From positions 1 to 26,643 of the forward strand of contig JAYZQT010000077.1 of the NCBI GenBank assembly GCA_036136335.1: a DNA stretch of 26,643 bases, given 5' to 3'. The notes below the pieces were generated by a model. That model saw only the letters and a list, made by a program, of their open reading frames with translations. It did no database searches and had not been told where the DNA came from. Position numbers and translations under genes: made by a program. Positions 1 to 8,056 of the stretch are shown here, piece by piece (positions within the stretch are counted from its first letter, which is position 1; every line of letters begins with the position of its first letter). This stretch comes from JAYZQT01 sp036136335. GTDB taxonomy: Bacteria; Pseudomonadota; Alphaproteobacteria; MPNO01; UBA830.

Positions 1-2
1 AT

Positions 3-860
3 GGGGTTGCCCGCGAAATAGCCCCCGGAGTGCGCCGGATTGTTGCGGAAAATCCGAGTGCATTCACCTATTTCGGCACGAATACCTATATAGTTGGGCA
101 GGGAGAAGTCGCTGTTATTGATCCCGGGCCGTTCATTGAAAAGCATGTCGAGAAGATCAAAAACGCTCTTGTTGGCGAAACAGTGACCCAAATTTTGGTT
201 ACCCATACCCATATTGATCATTCTCCCGCTTCTACCTGGTTAAAGGAACTGACCGGTGCGCCCATCGTCGGAGCATATCCGCGCGCCCAAACAGACGGTC
301 AGCCAGTCGAAGCAGGACAGGAAGATTTTTCGCCTGATACAGAAATCGTTGACGGCAGCATGATTTCCGGGCCGGGATGGGTTTTGGACGCCGTCTACAC
401 GCCAGGCCACATGTCCAACCATCACTGTTTTGCATTGCGAGACCAAAACATTCTGTTTTCGGGAGATCACGTGATGGGATGGAACACCACGATTGTCTCA
501 CCGCCGGATGGAAACATGCGTGAATACCTTGAAAGCCTGCGGGTTTGTCTGAACCGCAAGGAAAACCTATACCTGCCCGGCCACGGCCCGGAAATACTAG
601 ATACCAAGCCATTCGTGCGGGCCTATCTAAACCACCGGCTTTTGCGCGAAAAGGAAATTGGTAAATGCCTAAACAGCGGTCTCACCCTGATCCCGGACAT
701 GGTCCGGGAAATGTATGCGCATCTGCCGAAAGAAATGCATGGCGCTGCCGCGCGATCCGTGCTGGCACATATCGAACACATGGTTGAAACCGACCGCGCA
801 GTGTGTGACGGTCCAATAAATTCCAGTTCATCTTTCAGCCCTGGTCCCTCCCTTAACTAG
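3..860 (+). CDS. MBL-fold metallo-hydrolase (LACTB2/glyoxalase II-like), 5' partial
   Basis: The reading frame is open back to the first bases, so the gene starts upstream. The GTG at 30 is in frame but sits inside a conserved N-terminal strand and is unlikely to be the start. The zinc-binding HTHIDH motif is encoded at 204-221. It is followed by the other usual ligand regions: TPGHMSNHH, the FSGDHVMGW block with its metal-bridging aspartate, and LPGHGPE. This order is that of metallo-beta-lactamase-fold hydrolases of the LACTB2 type, which cleave esters, thioesters or RNA, usually in the cytoplasm. The end matches the family length plus a short serine-rich tail. The substrate cannot be named. 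It converges with the L,D-transpeptidase gene, with about 50 bp between them. Confidence 0.88.
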   Translation, partial: GVAREIAPGVRRIVAENPSAFTYFGTNTYIVGQGEVAVIDPGPFIEKHVEKIKNALVGETVTQILVTHTHIDHSPASTWLKELTGAPIVGAYPRAQTDGQPVEAGQEDFSPDTEIVDGSMISGPGWVLDAVYTPGHMSNHHCFALRDQNILFSGDHVMGWNTTIVSPPDGNMREYLESLRVCLNRKENLYLPGHGPEILDTKPFVRAYLNHRLLREKEIGKCLNSGLTLIPDMVREMYAHLPKEMHGAAARSVLAHIEHMVETDRAVCDGPINSSSSFSPGPSLN

Positions 861-912
861 CTTGTTTTAACAACTGGAGACGCCGCCAAGGAATAGAATC
901 TGGTTAGATCCC

Positions 913-1437
913 TTATGGACGAATTTCGACCGTCGTGCCATCTCTCACCATACCCCAGATCTCGTCCATTTCACGGTTGGTGACCGCGATACAGCCCTGG
1001 GTCCAGTCGAGTGTTGGGTGACCAACTTCCCTGGCACTCCAATTTGTCGGCAAGCCATGAATCATAATCTGACCCCCTGGGTCCACTCCCATCCGGGCAG
1101 CGCGGGCTCTATCCCGGGTGTTAGGATATGAAATATGAAGTGCCCGGTAGAACTTGGACCGACGAGAACCAATCCGATGATCAACAATATAGATTCCTTC
1201 TGGGGTCTTCGAATCACCTTTGCGCAGTTTGGGACCCTCTGCATACCGACCAAGGGCAATTCGGAAGGCTCTAAGAAGTCTATCGCCACGCAACAGCACA
1301 AGACGGCGTTCCGCCTTGAGAACAACTACACGGTCGGCCTTCAGCGGGGCGGCCTCACTTTGTGCGCTGGCGCTGGCCGGTCCAGTAACTCCAAGGGACA
1401 ACGCCATTGCGAGTATTAACACAGTAGGAAGATGCAC
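913..1437 (-). CDS. L,D-transpeptidase (YkuD domain) with signal peptide
   Basis: A short exported YkuD-domain protein. The catalytic block reads IMIHGLP, then about 20 residues later DWTQGCIAV, giving the histidine and nucleophilic cysteine of L,D-transpeptidases. These form 3-3 peptidoglycan crosslinks or attach proteins to peptidoglycan in the periplasm. The frame is open to a TTG at 1482, but no ribosome site precedes it. A GGAG at 1448-1445 lies 7 bases before a GTG at 1437. That start gives a compact hydrophobic signal peptide ending in an A-S-A type cleavage site, so I prefer it; the TTG at 1482 is the alternative. There is no separate peptidoglycan-binding domain. It lies downstream of thyA-folA on the same strand, 93 bp after folA, and may be transcribed with them. 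Confidence 0.87.
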   Translation of the reverse strand: MHLPTVLILAMALSLGVTGPASASAQSEAAPLKADRVVVLKAERRLVLLRGDRLLRAFRIALGRYAEGPKLRKGDSKTPEGIYIVDHRIGSRRSKFYRALHISYPNTRDRARAARMGVDPGGQIMIHGLPTNWSAREVGHPTLDWTQGCIAVTNREMDEIWGMVRDGTTVEIRP

Positions 1438-1530
1438 CACTAATCTCCGAATATAGTCAGCAAGACCTAAATCCAAATTCAAACGTGCAGGTGAATGCGC
1501 AGTATAAAGACATTTTGCAACCCAACATGG

Positions 1531-2031
1531 TCACGCGGTTTTGACCCTGTCAAAGGTAACGAAGGAGTGATCGTGCTCATCGCGAACACTGGTCGGGTTC
1601 CACTCCCGCGAAACTTCCACCCAATCGCTGCGTTCGACAAAAGGGAAGGTCACGTCACCAGCCACCTCCGCATGAACCTCGGTAAGGTACATTCGGTCAG
1701 CAGAAGGAAGCACCTCACGATAGAGCGCCGCACCCCCCAGTATTATAACTTCAGGGGCGCCAAGTCCTCGTACATGCTCCAGCGCAACGGGCAGTGACGG
1801 GAAGGTGGTTATCCCTTCGGCATAAAATTCCGAATTCCGGGTAACCACAAAATTCAAACGGCCGGCCAATGGTCGACCAATGGAGTCAAATGTCTTACGC
1901 CCCATCACGACGGGCTTACACATTGTTATGGTCTTAAAGTGGCGAAGATCGTTGGAGAGTTTCCAAGGCAACCCTCCCTTCCGGCCAATGGTCCCGTTTT
2001 CCGCGACCGCCACAATCAGAGAAACAAGCAA
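1531..2031 (-). CDS. folA: dihydrofolate reductase
   Basis: 166 residues, normal for bacterial DHFR, which reduces dihydrofolate to tetrahydrofolate with NADPH. The N-terminus has the hydrophobic first strand, then the Met20-loop region with GLPW, and an acidic residue (D28) in SNDLRHFK matching the catalytic Asp27 of the E. coli enzyme. The NADPH-binding VVMGRKTFDSIGRPL block and the later VIILGGAALY block are both present. The only sensible start is a TTG at 2031. It lies three bases after the thyA stop, so translation is probably coupled to thyA. The pairing is functional: ThyA makes dihydrofolate and FolA recycles it. Confidence 0.96.
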   Translation of the reverse strand: MLVSLIVAVAENGTIGRKGGLPWKLSNDLRHFKTITMCKPVVMGRKTFDSIGRPLAGRLNFVVTRNSEFYAEGITTFPSLPVALEHVRGLGAPEVIILGGAALYREVLPSADRMYLTEVHAEVAGDVTFPFVERSDWVEVSREWNPTSVRDEHDHSFVTFDRVKTA

Positions 2032-2034
2032 ATG

Positions 2035-2829
2035 TCAGACCGCGATCGCTGCCGGGATATGCGGATGGTAACGATACCCTTCGAGCAGGAAGTCATCATA
2101 GACAAAGCCAAAAATATCATGGACCGTCGGATTAAGATTCATTGTTGGCAAAGGATAAGGCGTTCGCTGTAATTGAATGTCCGCCTGGTCAATGTGATTT
2201 GCGTAGAGGTGGGCATCGCCCAGCGTATGAACAAATTCTCCCGGCTGAAGACCGGTTGCACGCGCAACCATCATTGTCAGGAGTGCGTAGGATGCGACAT
2301 TAAACGGGACCCCAAGAAATACATCGGCGCTTCTCTGATAGAGCTGACACGACAGCCTGCCCTCCGCTACGTAAAATTGAAAAAGACAATGGCAGGGCGG
2401 AAGTGCCATGTGTTCAATCTGTGACACATTCCAAGCGCTGACGAGCAGACGTCTGGAATCAGGATTGGCCTTTACCTGCGAGATAACTTGAGAAATCTGA
2501 TCGATAGTTGTGCCGTCGGGCGCTCTCCAAGAGCGCCACTGGGCGCCGTAAACCGGTCCAAGATCTCCGTTTTCATCAGCCCACTCGTTCCAAATTGAGA
2601 CACCATTTTCCCTAAGATAGGCAACGTTGGTATCACCTTCCAGAAACCAGAGGAGCTCATGAATCACCGATTTGGTATGTATCTTCTTGGTAGTGACAAG
2701 TGGAAACCCCTCCTCCAGATTAAAGCGCATTTGATGACCAAACACACTGTAGGTGCCGGTTCCCGTTCGGTCATTCTTCCACACGCCCGCATCACGAACT
2801 CGTTTCACAAGGTCAAGATACTGCTGCAT
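2035..2829 (-). CDS. thyA: thymidylate synthase
   Basis: 264 residues from the ATG at 2829, the same length as E. coli ThyA. The frame is open 11 codons further to a TTG at 2862, but the ATG gives the family N-terminus MQQYLDLVKR. It methylates dUMP to dTMP using methylene-tetrahydrofolate. Key residues fall at E. coli numbering: R21 in NDRTGTGT and the nucleophile C146 in LPPCHCLFQF. The RRLLVSAWN and YQRSADVFLGVPFN blocks are also intact. It is the first gene of a minus-strand group with folA, and it is divergent from ssrA. The roughly 80 bp between them probably carry both promoters. Confidence 0.97.
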   Translation of the reverse strand: MQQYLDLVKRVRDAGVWKNDRTGTGTYSVFGHQMRFNLEEGFPLVTTKKIHTKSVIHELLWFLEGDTNVAYLRENGVSIWNEWADENGDLGPVYGAQWRSWRAPDGTTIDQISQVISQVKANPDSRRLLVSAWNVSQIEHMALPPCHCLFQFYVAEGRLSCQLYQRSADVFLGVPFNVASYALLTMMVARATGLQPGEFVHTLGDAHLYANHIDQADIQLQRTPYPLPTMNLNPTVHDIFGFVYDDFLLEGYRYHPHIPAAIAV

Positions 2830-2878
2830 TTGCTGTAGATTTACCCTTTTGCTCGATAACAAACCTGTACGTCTATGC

Positions 2879-2907
2879 TTTAATTTAAGGCAGAATCACC
2901 TTATATT
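2879..2907 (+). promoter_or_regulatory. possible promoter of ssrA
   Basis: A TATATT at 2902-2907 (five of six to the -10 consensus) lies 17 bases after TTTAAT at 2879-2884 (a weak -35). Transcription would start near 2913, where the acceptor piece of the tmRNA appears to begin. The position fits, but the -35 match is poor and nothing else supports it. Confidence 0.35.
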
Positions 2908-2910
2908 AAA

Positions 2911-3202
2911 AGAGCCGGCTTGCCGGCTATGGTGATAAACGGCTTGTGCAATAAGCGCTGTGGACCCGGGGGCAGTACCCGGCGCCTCCACCAAATGAGT
3001 TTCATCCGGCGTCACTCGGGTTGGGTCGGATAAAATGGGGGCGAAACAGGATCGACACGCGTCTAAAGACATGCTTTTTGCCCGGTATGGTACCGCCGTT
3101 AGCGGGCCGTTTTTACAAGTGCCAATGATAACGATTTGGCCCTCGCTGCCTAGGTATTAGGAAAGCGCGGTCCGGGGGGCACCGGGCAACAGAAGCCCCT
3201 CA
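2911..3202 (+). ncRNA. ssrA: tmRNA, circularly permuted two-piece form
   Basis: tmRNA rescues stalled ribosomes and tags the unfinished protein for proteolysis. The gene order is permuted, as in alphaproteobacteria. The acceptor piece comes first (about 2913-2993) and ends in a T-arm, the acceptor strand CGCCTCC (2983-2989), a discriminator A and CCA (2991-2993). A spacer of about 43 bases is removed. The coding piece then starts with GGGGGCG (3037-3043), which pairs fully with that acceptor strand (one G-U). CACGCG (3055-3060) can pair with CGCTGTG (2956-2962) with one bulge, forming helix 2 between the pieces. The tag frame is at 3121-3153. It is followed by a C/G-rich pseudoknot region ending near AGAAGCCCC (about 3191-3199). 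A hairpin with a CTTG loop (2913-2928) lies at the acceptor-piece start. The ends are estimates. Confidence 0.93.
3121..3153 (+). other. tmRNA proteolysis-tag reading frame
   Basis: Inside the coding piece of ssrA. The resume codon is GCC at 3121, and the frame gives ANDNDLALAA before TAG at 3151-3153. With the alanine carried on tmRNA itself the appended tag is AANDNDLALAA. It has the same length as the E. coli tag and keeps the ClpX-recognised LAA end and an AANDN start of the kind alphaproteobacterial SspB recognises. Confidence 0.9.
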
Positions 3203-3276
3203 CTATTCATATGAATATTTTGGTGAATTAGGTTCGGCTTGCGGATATCGGCTGCATGCCATAAGAGTCCCCCGCC

Positions 3277-3807
3277 ATGTCAGAAGATCTGATGAATTAT
3301 CAGTCCCTGGTCGAGAGCGCGATGAAGAGTGTCGTGCGTGAGGTTCTGTTGAAGGTTGAGAAGGACGGCCTGGCAGGCAGTCATCATCTCTATATAACCT
3401 TCAGGATGCAGCACGAGGGCGTACGTGTCACGGAACGGCTTGCTGCACAATATCCAGACGAAATGACGATAGTCCTTCAACACCAGTTCTGGGGATTGAA
3501 AATCACGGACGTTGGGTTTCAAATCACTCTCAGTTTTTCGGGGAAGAACGAACAGCTTAATGTGCCATTTGACGCCATCGTGAGTTTTGCTGACCCTTCG
3601 GTGAATTTTTTACTTCAGATTCAGACCAGCACCGGCGAAGTGATGGACACGGAGCCATCAGATCTGTTAGAGCCTGATCTGAAGCAGTATCTTGGCGAGG
3701 ATCGAGGAAAACAATCCGGGGTTTCTTTCGATGGTGACCCCGTAGAAACTGAACAGAAAACCGGAGAAGTTGTCGCACTGGACACCTTCCGCAAGAAGAA
3801 AACCTGA
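3277..3807 (+). CDS. sspB: ClpXP adaptor protein SspB, alpha type
   Basis: 176 residues. The N-terminal half is diagnostic of alphaproteobacterial SspB: a helix rich in V and L, then HHLYITF, a VRVTERL segment, YPDEMTIVLQHQFW, and VPFDAIVSFADPSVNF. The family fold is an Sm-like beta barrel that binds ssrA-tagged peptides. The acidic, low-complexity linker after about residue 120 and the basic C-terminus resemble the flexible tail that docks on ClpX. In the cytoplasm SspB speeds delivery of tagged proteins to ClpXP. It sits about 75 bp after the tmRNA gene, so tag and adaptor are encoded side by side. The fumarase gene follows 22 bp later and could be co-transcribed. Confidence 0.94.
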   Translation: MSEDLMNYQSLVESAMKSVVREVLLKVEKDGLAGSHHLYITFRMQHEGVRVTERLAAQYPDEMTIVLQHQFWGLKITDVGFQITLSFSGKNEQLNVPFDAIVSFADPSVNFLLQIQTSTGEVMDTEPSDLLEPDLKQYLGEDRGKQSGVSFDGDPVETEQKTGEVVALDTFRKKKT

Positions 3808-3829
3808 TCTGTGAGCGGAGCCTGGTTTA

Positions 3830-5440
3830 ATGGCTGATGAAACCTTTCACGAAATGTTCCCACTCGGCGAAGACACAACCGAGTACCGCAAATTGACAGC
3901 CGAATTTGTATCCAACGCGCAATTCAGCGGAAAGGAAATGCTGATAGTTGATCCTGAGGGAATCAAAACACTGACGGCTGAGGCATTCAGTGATATCGCG
4001 CACTATCTCAGGCCGGGCCATCTTCAGCAATTAAGAAACATTCTGGAAGATGACGATGCTTCGGATAACGATCGATTTGTCGCGCTCGATCTCCTCAAGA
4101 ACGCGAACATCGCCGCAGGTGGTATTCTGCCCATGTGCCAAGACACGGGTACGGCGATCATCATGGGCAAGAAGGGGCAGAACGTGTGGGTAAACGGTAA
4201 CGACGAAGCCGCAATTTCTGATGGTGTTCTAAAGACCTATCACGAACGTAACTTGCGTTATTCCAATGTTTCTCCGCTCTCCATGTTTCAGGAGACCAAC
4301 ACAGGCACCAATTTACCCGCCCAGATTGATCTCTATGCAACAGCCGGTGATGTTTACAAGTTTCTGTTTATGGCCAAAGGTGGGGGCTCCGCAAACAAAA
4401 CCTTTCTTTATCAACAGACTCCCGCCGTCCTCAAAGAGGAAAAGCTAACAGGCTTTCTCGACGAGAAAATCCGCTCACTTGGCACCTCTGCCTGCCCGCC
4501 ATACCATCTGGCGATCGTCATCGGTGGGACGACAGCCGAACTAAATTTAAAAACAGTCAAACTGGCCAGTACGCGGTATCTGGATAGCCTCCCAACCTCT
4601 GGAAATGAGTTCGGCCAGGCATTTCGCGATGTTGAAATGGAGAAGACAGTCCTTGATCTAACTCGCAATATGGGGATAGGTGCCCAGTTTGGAGGCAAGT
4701 ATTTCTGTCACGATGTTCGGATAATCAGGTTGCCACGACACGGTGCCAGCCTCCCAATCGGGCTGGGCGTATCCTGTTCAGCGGACCGACAGGCGTTGGG
4801 GAAAATCACCCGGGAGGGCATTTTTCTCGAGCAGCTCGAAAAAAATCCCGCGAAATTCCTCCCAGATGTAGGTCACACAGACCTGACCGACGAAGTGGTG
4901 CACGTTGATCTGTCCAAGCCGATGGATGAACTTCGCAGAATTCTGGGTAGTTGCGAAATCAAAACGCGCCTATCACTTACCGGCCCCATGATTGTCGCCC
5001 GCGACGCTGCACATGCCAAGATAAAAGAGCGATTGGATTTGGGAGAGCCCATGCCAGATTATTTTCGCAACCATGCAATTTACTACGCCGGCCCGGCCAA
5101 GACACCGGCGGGGTATACATCGGGTTCTTTCGGGCCTACGACGGCCGGACGAATGGACTCCTATGTTGATGAATTTCAGGCTAATGGTGGCAGCTACGTC
5201 ACGCTAGCTAAGGGAAACCGATCAAAACAGGTGACGGCCGCGTGTAAGGCCCACGGTGGCTTTTACCTGGGGTCGATAGGTGGTCCGGCGGCACGGCTAG
5301 CGCAAGACTGCATAAAAAAAGTCGAATGTGTTGAATATCCAGAACTTGGTATGGAAGCAATCTGGCGTATTGAAGTGGAGAACTTTCCGGCATTTCTTGT
5401 GGTTGACGATAAGGGAAACGACTTTTACACAAGCCTCTAG
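3830..5440 (+). CDS. class I (iron-sulfur) fumarate hydratase
   Basis: 536 residues, the length of single-chain class I fumarases (FumA/FumB type), which interconvert fumarate and malate in the TCA cycle with a [4Fe-4S] cluster. The three cluster cysteines are visible and correctly spaced: C103 in MCQDTGT, C222 in ACPPYHL and C316 in GVSCSADR. Between them lie NTGTNLPAQIDLY and the KGGGSANKTFL substrate-binding segment. The C-terminal beta domain carries TGPMIVARDAAHAK and TTAGRMDSY, as in the family. The ATG at 3830 has a GGAG about 10 bases upstream. It is not the class II FumC enzyme. The next gene starts immediately after the stop codon, implying one transcript. Confidence 0.95.
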   Translation: MADETFHEMFPLGEDTTEYRKLTAEFVSNAQFSGKEMLIVDPEGIKTLTAEAFSDIAHYLRPGHLQQLRNILEDDDASDNDRFVALDLLKNANIAAGGILPMCQDTGTAIIMGKKGQNVWVNGNDEAAISDGVLKTYHERNLRYSNVSPLSMFQETNTGTNLPAQIDLYATAGDVYKFLFMAKGGGSANKTFLYQQTPAVLKEEKLTGFLDEKIRSLGTSACPPYHLAIVIGGTTAELNLKTVKLASTRYLDSLPTSGNEFGQAFRDVEMEKTVLDLTRNMGIGAQFGGKYFCHDVRIIRLPRHGASLPIGLGVSCSADRQALGKITREGIFLEQLEKNPAKFLPDVGHTDLTDEVVHVDLSKPMDELRRILGSCEIKTRLSLTGPMIVARDAAHAKIKERLDLGEPMPDYFRNHAIYYAGPAKTPAGYTSGSFGPTTAGRMDSYVDEFQANGGSYVTLAKGNRSKQVTAACKAHGGFYLGSIGGPAARLAQDCIKKVECVEYPELGMEAIWRIEVENFPAFLVVDDKGNDFYTSL

Positions 5441-5441
5441 A

Positions 5442-5975
5442 ATGCAACCGCTCGGTATGCAGGTTCTGCCCGATTTAATGCAGCAAGGCATGACGACTGT
5501 TTTTTGTGGTTCTGCGGCTAGCTCGGCATCGGCAAGTACAGGGGCCTATTATGCAGGACCGGGTAACAGATTCTGGCCAACCCTGTCCGAAACGGGTTTG
5601 ACTCCTCACCAATTTGAACCTTCCGAATTTCAAAAACTGGCGGCACTCGGAATCGGATTGACGGATTTGGCCAAATACGAATACGGTATGGACAAGGGAC
5701 TTTCTTCCGCGGCATACGATACGGCCGCGTTAATAGAGAAGATCAAATATTTTACACCCAGTCTGCTTGCGTTTACCGCTAAGCGCCCCGCCAGTATCTT
5801 TATGCTTTCGGCGCTCGATTATAATTTGAAACATTACGGCGAACAGGCGGTGCGGATCGGGCCGACCCGAATTTTTGTGTTACCCTCGCCGTCCGGCGCA
5901 GCCCGCCGCTGGTGGTCCCTCAAGCCTTGGCTTACACTCGCGAACAATCATAGACTGGAACGGGATGAACGATGA
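5442..5975 (+). CDS. Mug/TDG-like mismatch-specific DNA glycosylase
   Basis: 178 residues from an ATG two bases after the fumarase stop. The frame is also open upstream inside the fumarase gene, but homology to the fold begins only here; the ATG at 5457 is another option. The VFCG strand, the YYAGPGNRFWPTL block and the C-terminal VLPSPSGAARRWW block match the Mug/TDG branch of uracil-DNA glycosylases. These remove uracil or other damaged bases from mismatches. The first active-site motif is GSAASSAS rather than the GINPG of E. coli Mug, so the usual catalytic asparagine is missing. The exact lesion is uncertain. It overlaps the next gene by four bases (ATGA). Confidence 0.85.
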   Translation: MQPLGMQVLPDLMQQGMTTVFCGSAASSASASTGAYYAGPGNRFWPTLSETGLTPHQFEPSEFQKLAALGIGLTDLAKYEYGMDKGLSSAAYDTAALIEKIKYFTPSLLAFTAKRPASIFMLSALDYNLKHYGEQAVRIGPTRIFVLPSPSGAARRWWSLKPWLTLANNHRLERDER

Positions 5976-6976
5976 AATTCTGCGTCTTCGGAGCCGGTGC
6001 AGTGGGCGGATTTGTGGGTGGAATGGTTGCGCGCCGGGGTACGGATGTGTCGCTCGTTGCTCGGGGTGATCACCTACAGGCCATCCAGACCAACGGGTTG
6101 AAGGTCCTGACCCCTGATGAAAGTTTTGTTGTTCGGGTGCCAGCAACCAACTACCCCGCCGAGCTCGGTGTCCAAGATGTAATTTTCGTTTCAACCAAAG
6201 CGCATTCGCTGACGGAAGCCTCGAAGGCGATGCAACCTCTGATTGGTCCGGGAACGATCGTCGTAGCTGCACAGAACGGTATTCCATTCTGGTATTTTCA
6301 TGCCCATGGCCCGCCCCATAACGGACACACCCTTCAAACCGTAGACCACGGAGCCAAAATAGCGTCTGCGATCGGAAATCAGCGTGTCGTCGGTTGTGTG
6401 ATAACATCCAGTAACGTTGTTGAGGCGCCTGGAATCGTGCGCAATATCGGCAACCAGGTTTTTACTTTGGGAGAGCCGGATGGATCAATTTCGGACAGGC
6501 TGTTGGATATCTCCCGGATTTTAAAGGATGCCGGGCTTGACGCGCCGGTTTCTACCGACCTCCGTGGCGAAATCTGGACCAAGATGTGGGGTAACGTGTC
6601 CTTTAGCCCAATGGCCGTGCTCACTATGTCAAAACTGGGTCCACTGGTGGAGGGCGATGACCTGAGGGCTCTCGGCGTTGGTATTATGGAGGAGGTCCAA
6701 ACGGTTGGCGAAGCACTCGGCGTCACATTTAAAGGCACCATCGAAAGCCGCCTGGAAGGAACACGCCGGGTAGCGGGCCATAAAACATCAATTTTACAGG
6801 ACCTAGAAGCCGGCCGTCAGATGGAAGTAGACGGCATTACCGGAGCCGTAGTCGAATTAGGCCGGCTTCTGGGCGTCAAAACACCCATGGTTGATATGGT
6901 CTATGCGTTAATGCGTCAACGTGCCCGCCAGGCAGGTTTGTATCCAGACATCGGTTTTGATCCTTTCACCGGTTAA
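5972..6976 (+). CDS. 2-dehydropantoate 2-reductase family protein
   Basis: 334 residues with the ketopantoate reductase layout. The N-terminal Rossmann domain starts with GAGAVGG (G7, G9, G12) for NADPH. The C-terminal helical domain has a likely catalytic K204 and N208 in EIWTKMWGNVSFSP, equivalent to K176 and N180 of E. coli PanE. A second conserved block, TSILQDLEAGRQMEVDGITG, is also intact. PanE reduces ketopantoate to pantoate for coenzyme A synthesis. Paralogues acting on other 2-keto acids are common, so the panE symbol is not assigned. A four-base overlap with the glycosylase gene indicates translational coupling. It is the last gene of the plus-strand run. Confidence 0.9.
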   Translation: MKFCVFGAGAVGGFVGGMVARRGTDVSLVARGDHLQAIQTNGLKVLTPDESFVVRVPATNYPAELGVQDVIFVSTKAHSLTEASKAMQPLIGPGTIVVAAQNGIPFWYFHAHGPPHNGHTLQTVDHGAKIASAIGNQRVVGCVITSSNVVEAPGIVRNIGNQVFTLGEPDGSISDRLLDISRILKDAGLDAPVSTDLRGEIWTKMWGNVSFSPMAVLTMSKLGPLVEGDDLRALGVGIMEEVQTVGEALGVTFKGTIESRLEGTRRVAGHKTSILQDLEAGRQMEVDGITGAVVELGRLLGVKTPMVDMVYALMRQRARQAGLYPDIGFDPFTG

Positions 6977-7023
6977 GAGCGACGGGGTCTGACAAATCCC
7001 AGCAGCCTCAAGATACGCCTTCA

Positions 7024-7050
7024 TTTTAGACCTTATTTTAGGGTCTAAAA
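7024..7050. terminator. stem-loop between convergent genes
   Basis: TTTTAGACC (7024-7032) and GGTCTAAAA (7042-7050) form a perfect 9 bp inverted repeat with a 9-base loop. It lies between the ends of the ketopantoate reductase and RidA-family genes and covers the RidA stop codon. The stem is AT-capped but no clear T run follows on either strand, so intrinsic termination is only plausible. Confidence 0.4.
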
Positions 7051-7518
7051 AACCTCAAACACACCCTCAACCTCAATTGCTACGCCAAACGGCATGGAAG
7101 CAACTCCGATTGCAGTGCGGGCATGCCGACCAGCATCGCCAAACAGCTCTATAAATAATTCGGAGGCACCGTTCAAACAGCTCGAAATGTCAATGAAATC
7201 CGGTTCGACGTTTATGTAACCCTTAAGTCGCACAACTTCCTTAACGCGATCCAAATCACCAAGCGCTTCCTTTGTGCAGGCGAGAACCATAAGCGCACTA
7301 TCGCGCGCGGCTTCCTGACCCTGCGCGAGCGTAAATTCACGCCCCAACTTGCCAAGCCACGAAATCTGCCCATTGACACGCGGTACCTGGCCGGAAACAA
7401 ACAGTAAATTATCCGATTTTTTCCAATTCAGAATTTTGGCGACCTGTGGGCTTGCTACCTCAGGAAGTTTGAGCCCCATCTTGGTCAGCCTACTTTCAAT
7501 AATTCCAGCCAAAACCAT
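7045..7518 (-). CDS. RidA/YjgF-family protein
   Basis: 157 residues, longer than the roughly 128 of RidA because of an N-terminal extension containing I-E-S-R-L. That form is typical of a separate Rid subgroup. The core shows LLFVSGQVP, the A-R-D-S-A-L helix, L-K-G-Y-I-N-V-E-P-D-F and a C-terminal HARTAIGVASMPFGVAIEVEG. The arginine in HARTA and the glutamate in the last strand match positions used by RidA to deaminate enamine or imine intermediates. The function here may differ. A GGAG directly abuts the ATG at 7518, which leaves no spacing; a TTG at 7512 would be better spaced and may be the real start. Confidence 0.88.
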   Translation of the reverse strand: MVLAGIIESRLTKMGLKLPEVASPQVAKILNWKKSDNLLFVSGQVPRVNGQISWLGKLGREFTLAQGQEAARDSALMVLACTKEALGDLDRVKEVVRLKGYINVEPDFIDISSCLNGASELFIELFGDAGRHARTAIGVASMPFGVAIEVEGVFEVF

Positions 7519-7663
7519 CTCCTATAGAAAAGACGTTATGCCTTAATCAAAACATCTTATAGGATTTACCCATGACAGGTTACAATCTCGTCTTTGACGA
7601 CCAGACGTCCAGGCACCCTGGGACCAGTCTGCACAGCGGACCGCATTTACAGGGTTGAGCTCC

Positions 7664-7876
7664 ATGTTGCGAAAGCGCTCCGTGACGGTTACAGGCCATC
7701 GAACCAGCATTTCACTGGAGGACGAATTCTGGTCGGAGCTGGTGCGCATCGCCAAAGAACGGAATATTTCCCTTGAAGTGTTGATCGCCAGCATCGACAG
7801 TGCAAGAGACACTAATCTTTCCTCAGCTATACGCCTCTTCGTCCTTGCCGAAGTGCAAAGCACGACGGAATGCTAA
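7664..7876 (+). CDS. small ribbon-helix-helix DNA-binding protein
   Basis: 70 residues from the ATG at 7664; a TTG nine bases upstream is also in frame. The sequence MLRKRSVTVTGHRTSISLE is a basic strand followed by LEDEFWSELVRIAKERNISLEVL, then a helix ending in LSSAIRLFVL. This is the layout of the COG4321-type ribbon-helix-helix family common in alphaproteobacteria. Such proteins form dimers that insert a beta ribbon into DNA, presumably as regulators. The gene stands alone between two minus-strand genes, and no antitoxin partner toxin is seen beside it. Its targets cannot be told from the sequence. Confidence 0.82.
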   Translation: MLRKRSVTVTGHRTSISLEDEFWSELVRIAKERNISLEVLIASIDSARDTNLSSAIRLFVLAEVQSTTEC

Positions 7877-8056
7877 CCATCCGTCCGGACCTCCATGAGA
7901 GCTCTCGAGAGATTTGAGAACACAAGCGCGGCAAAAACAAAGAAAAAAACGCAATGAAAGCGTATCACTTTCAGACGTAGAAGCCCGGAACAGGGGCGTG
8001 CCCGCTACGATCCATCAATGATCCTTCACCTCGGACGAAACACCTGACCGATCCGA

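Noticed and set aside
7664..7876. Antitoxin of a toxin-antitoxin pair
   Set aside because: The fold fits a ribbon-helix-helix protein, but no small toxin gene lies beside it and the sequence matches the stand-alone COG4321-type family better.
7950..7975. Hairpin TGAAAG/CTTTCA as terminator of the ribbon-helix-helix gene
   Set aside because: Six base pairs, AT-rich, and no T run after it.
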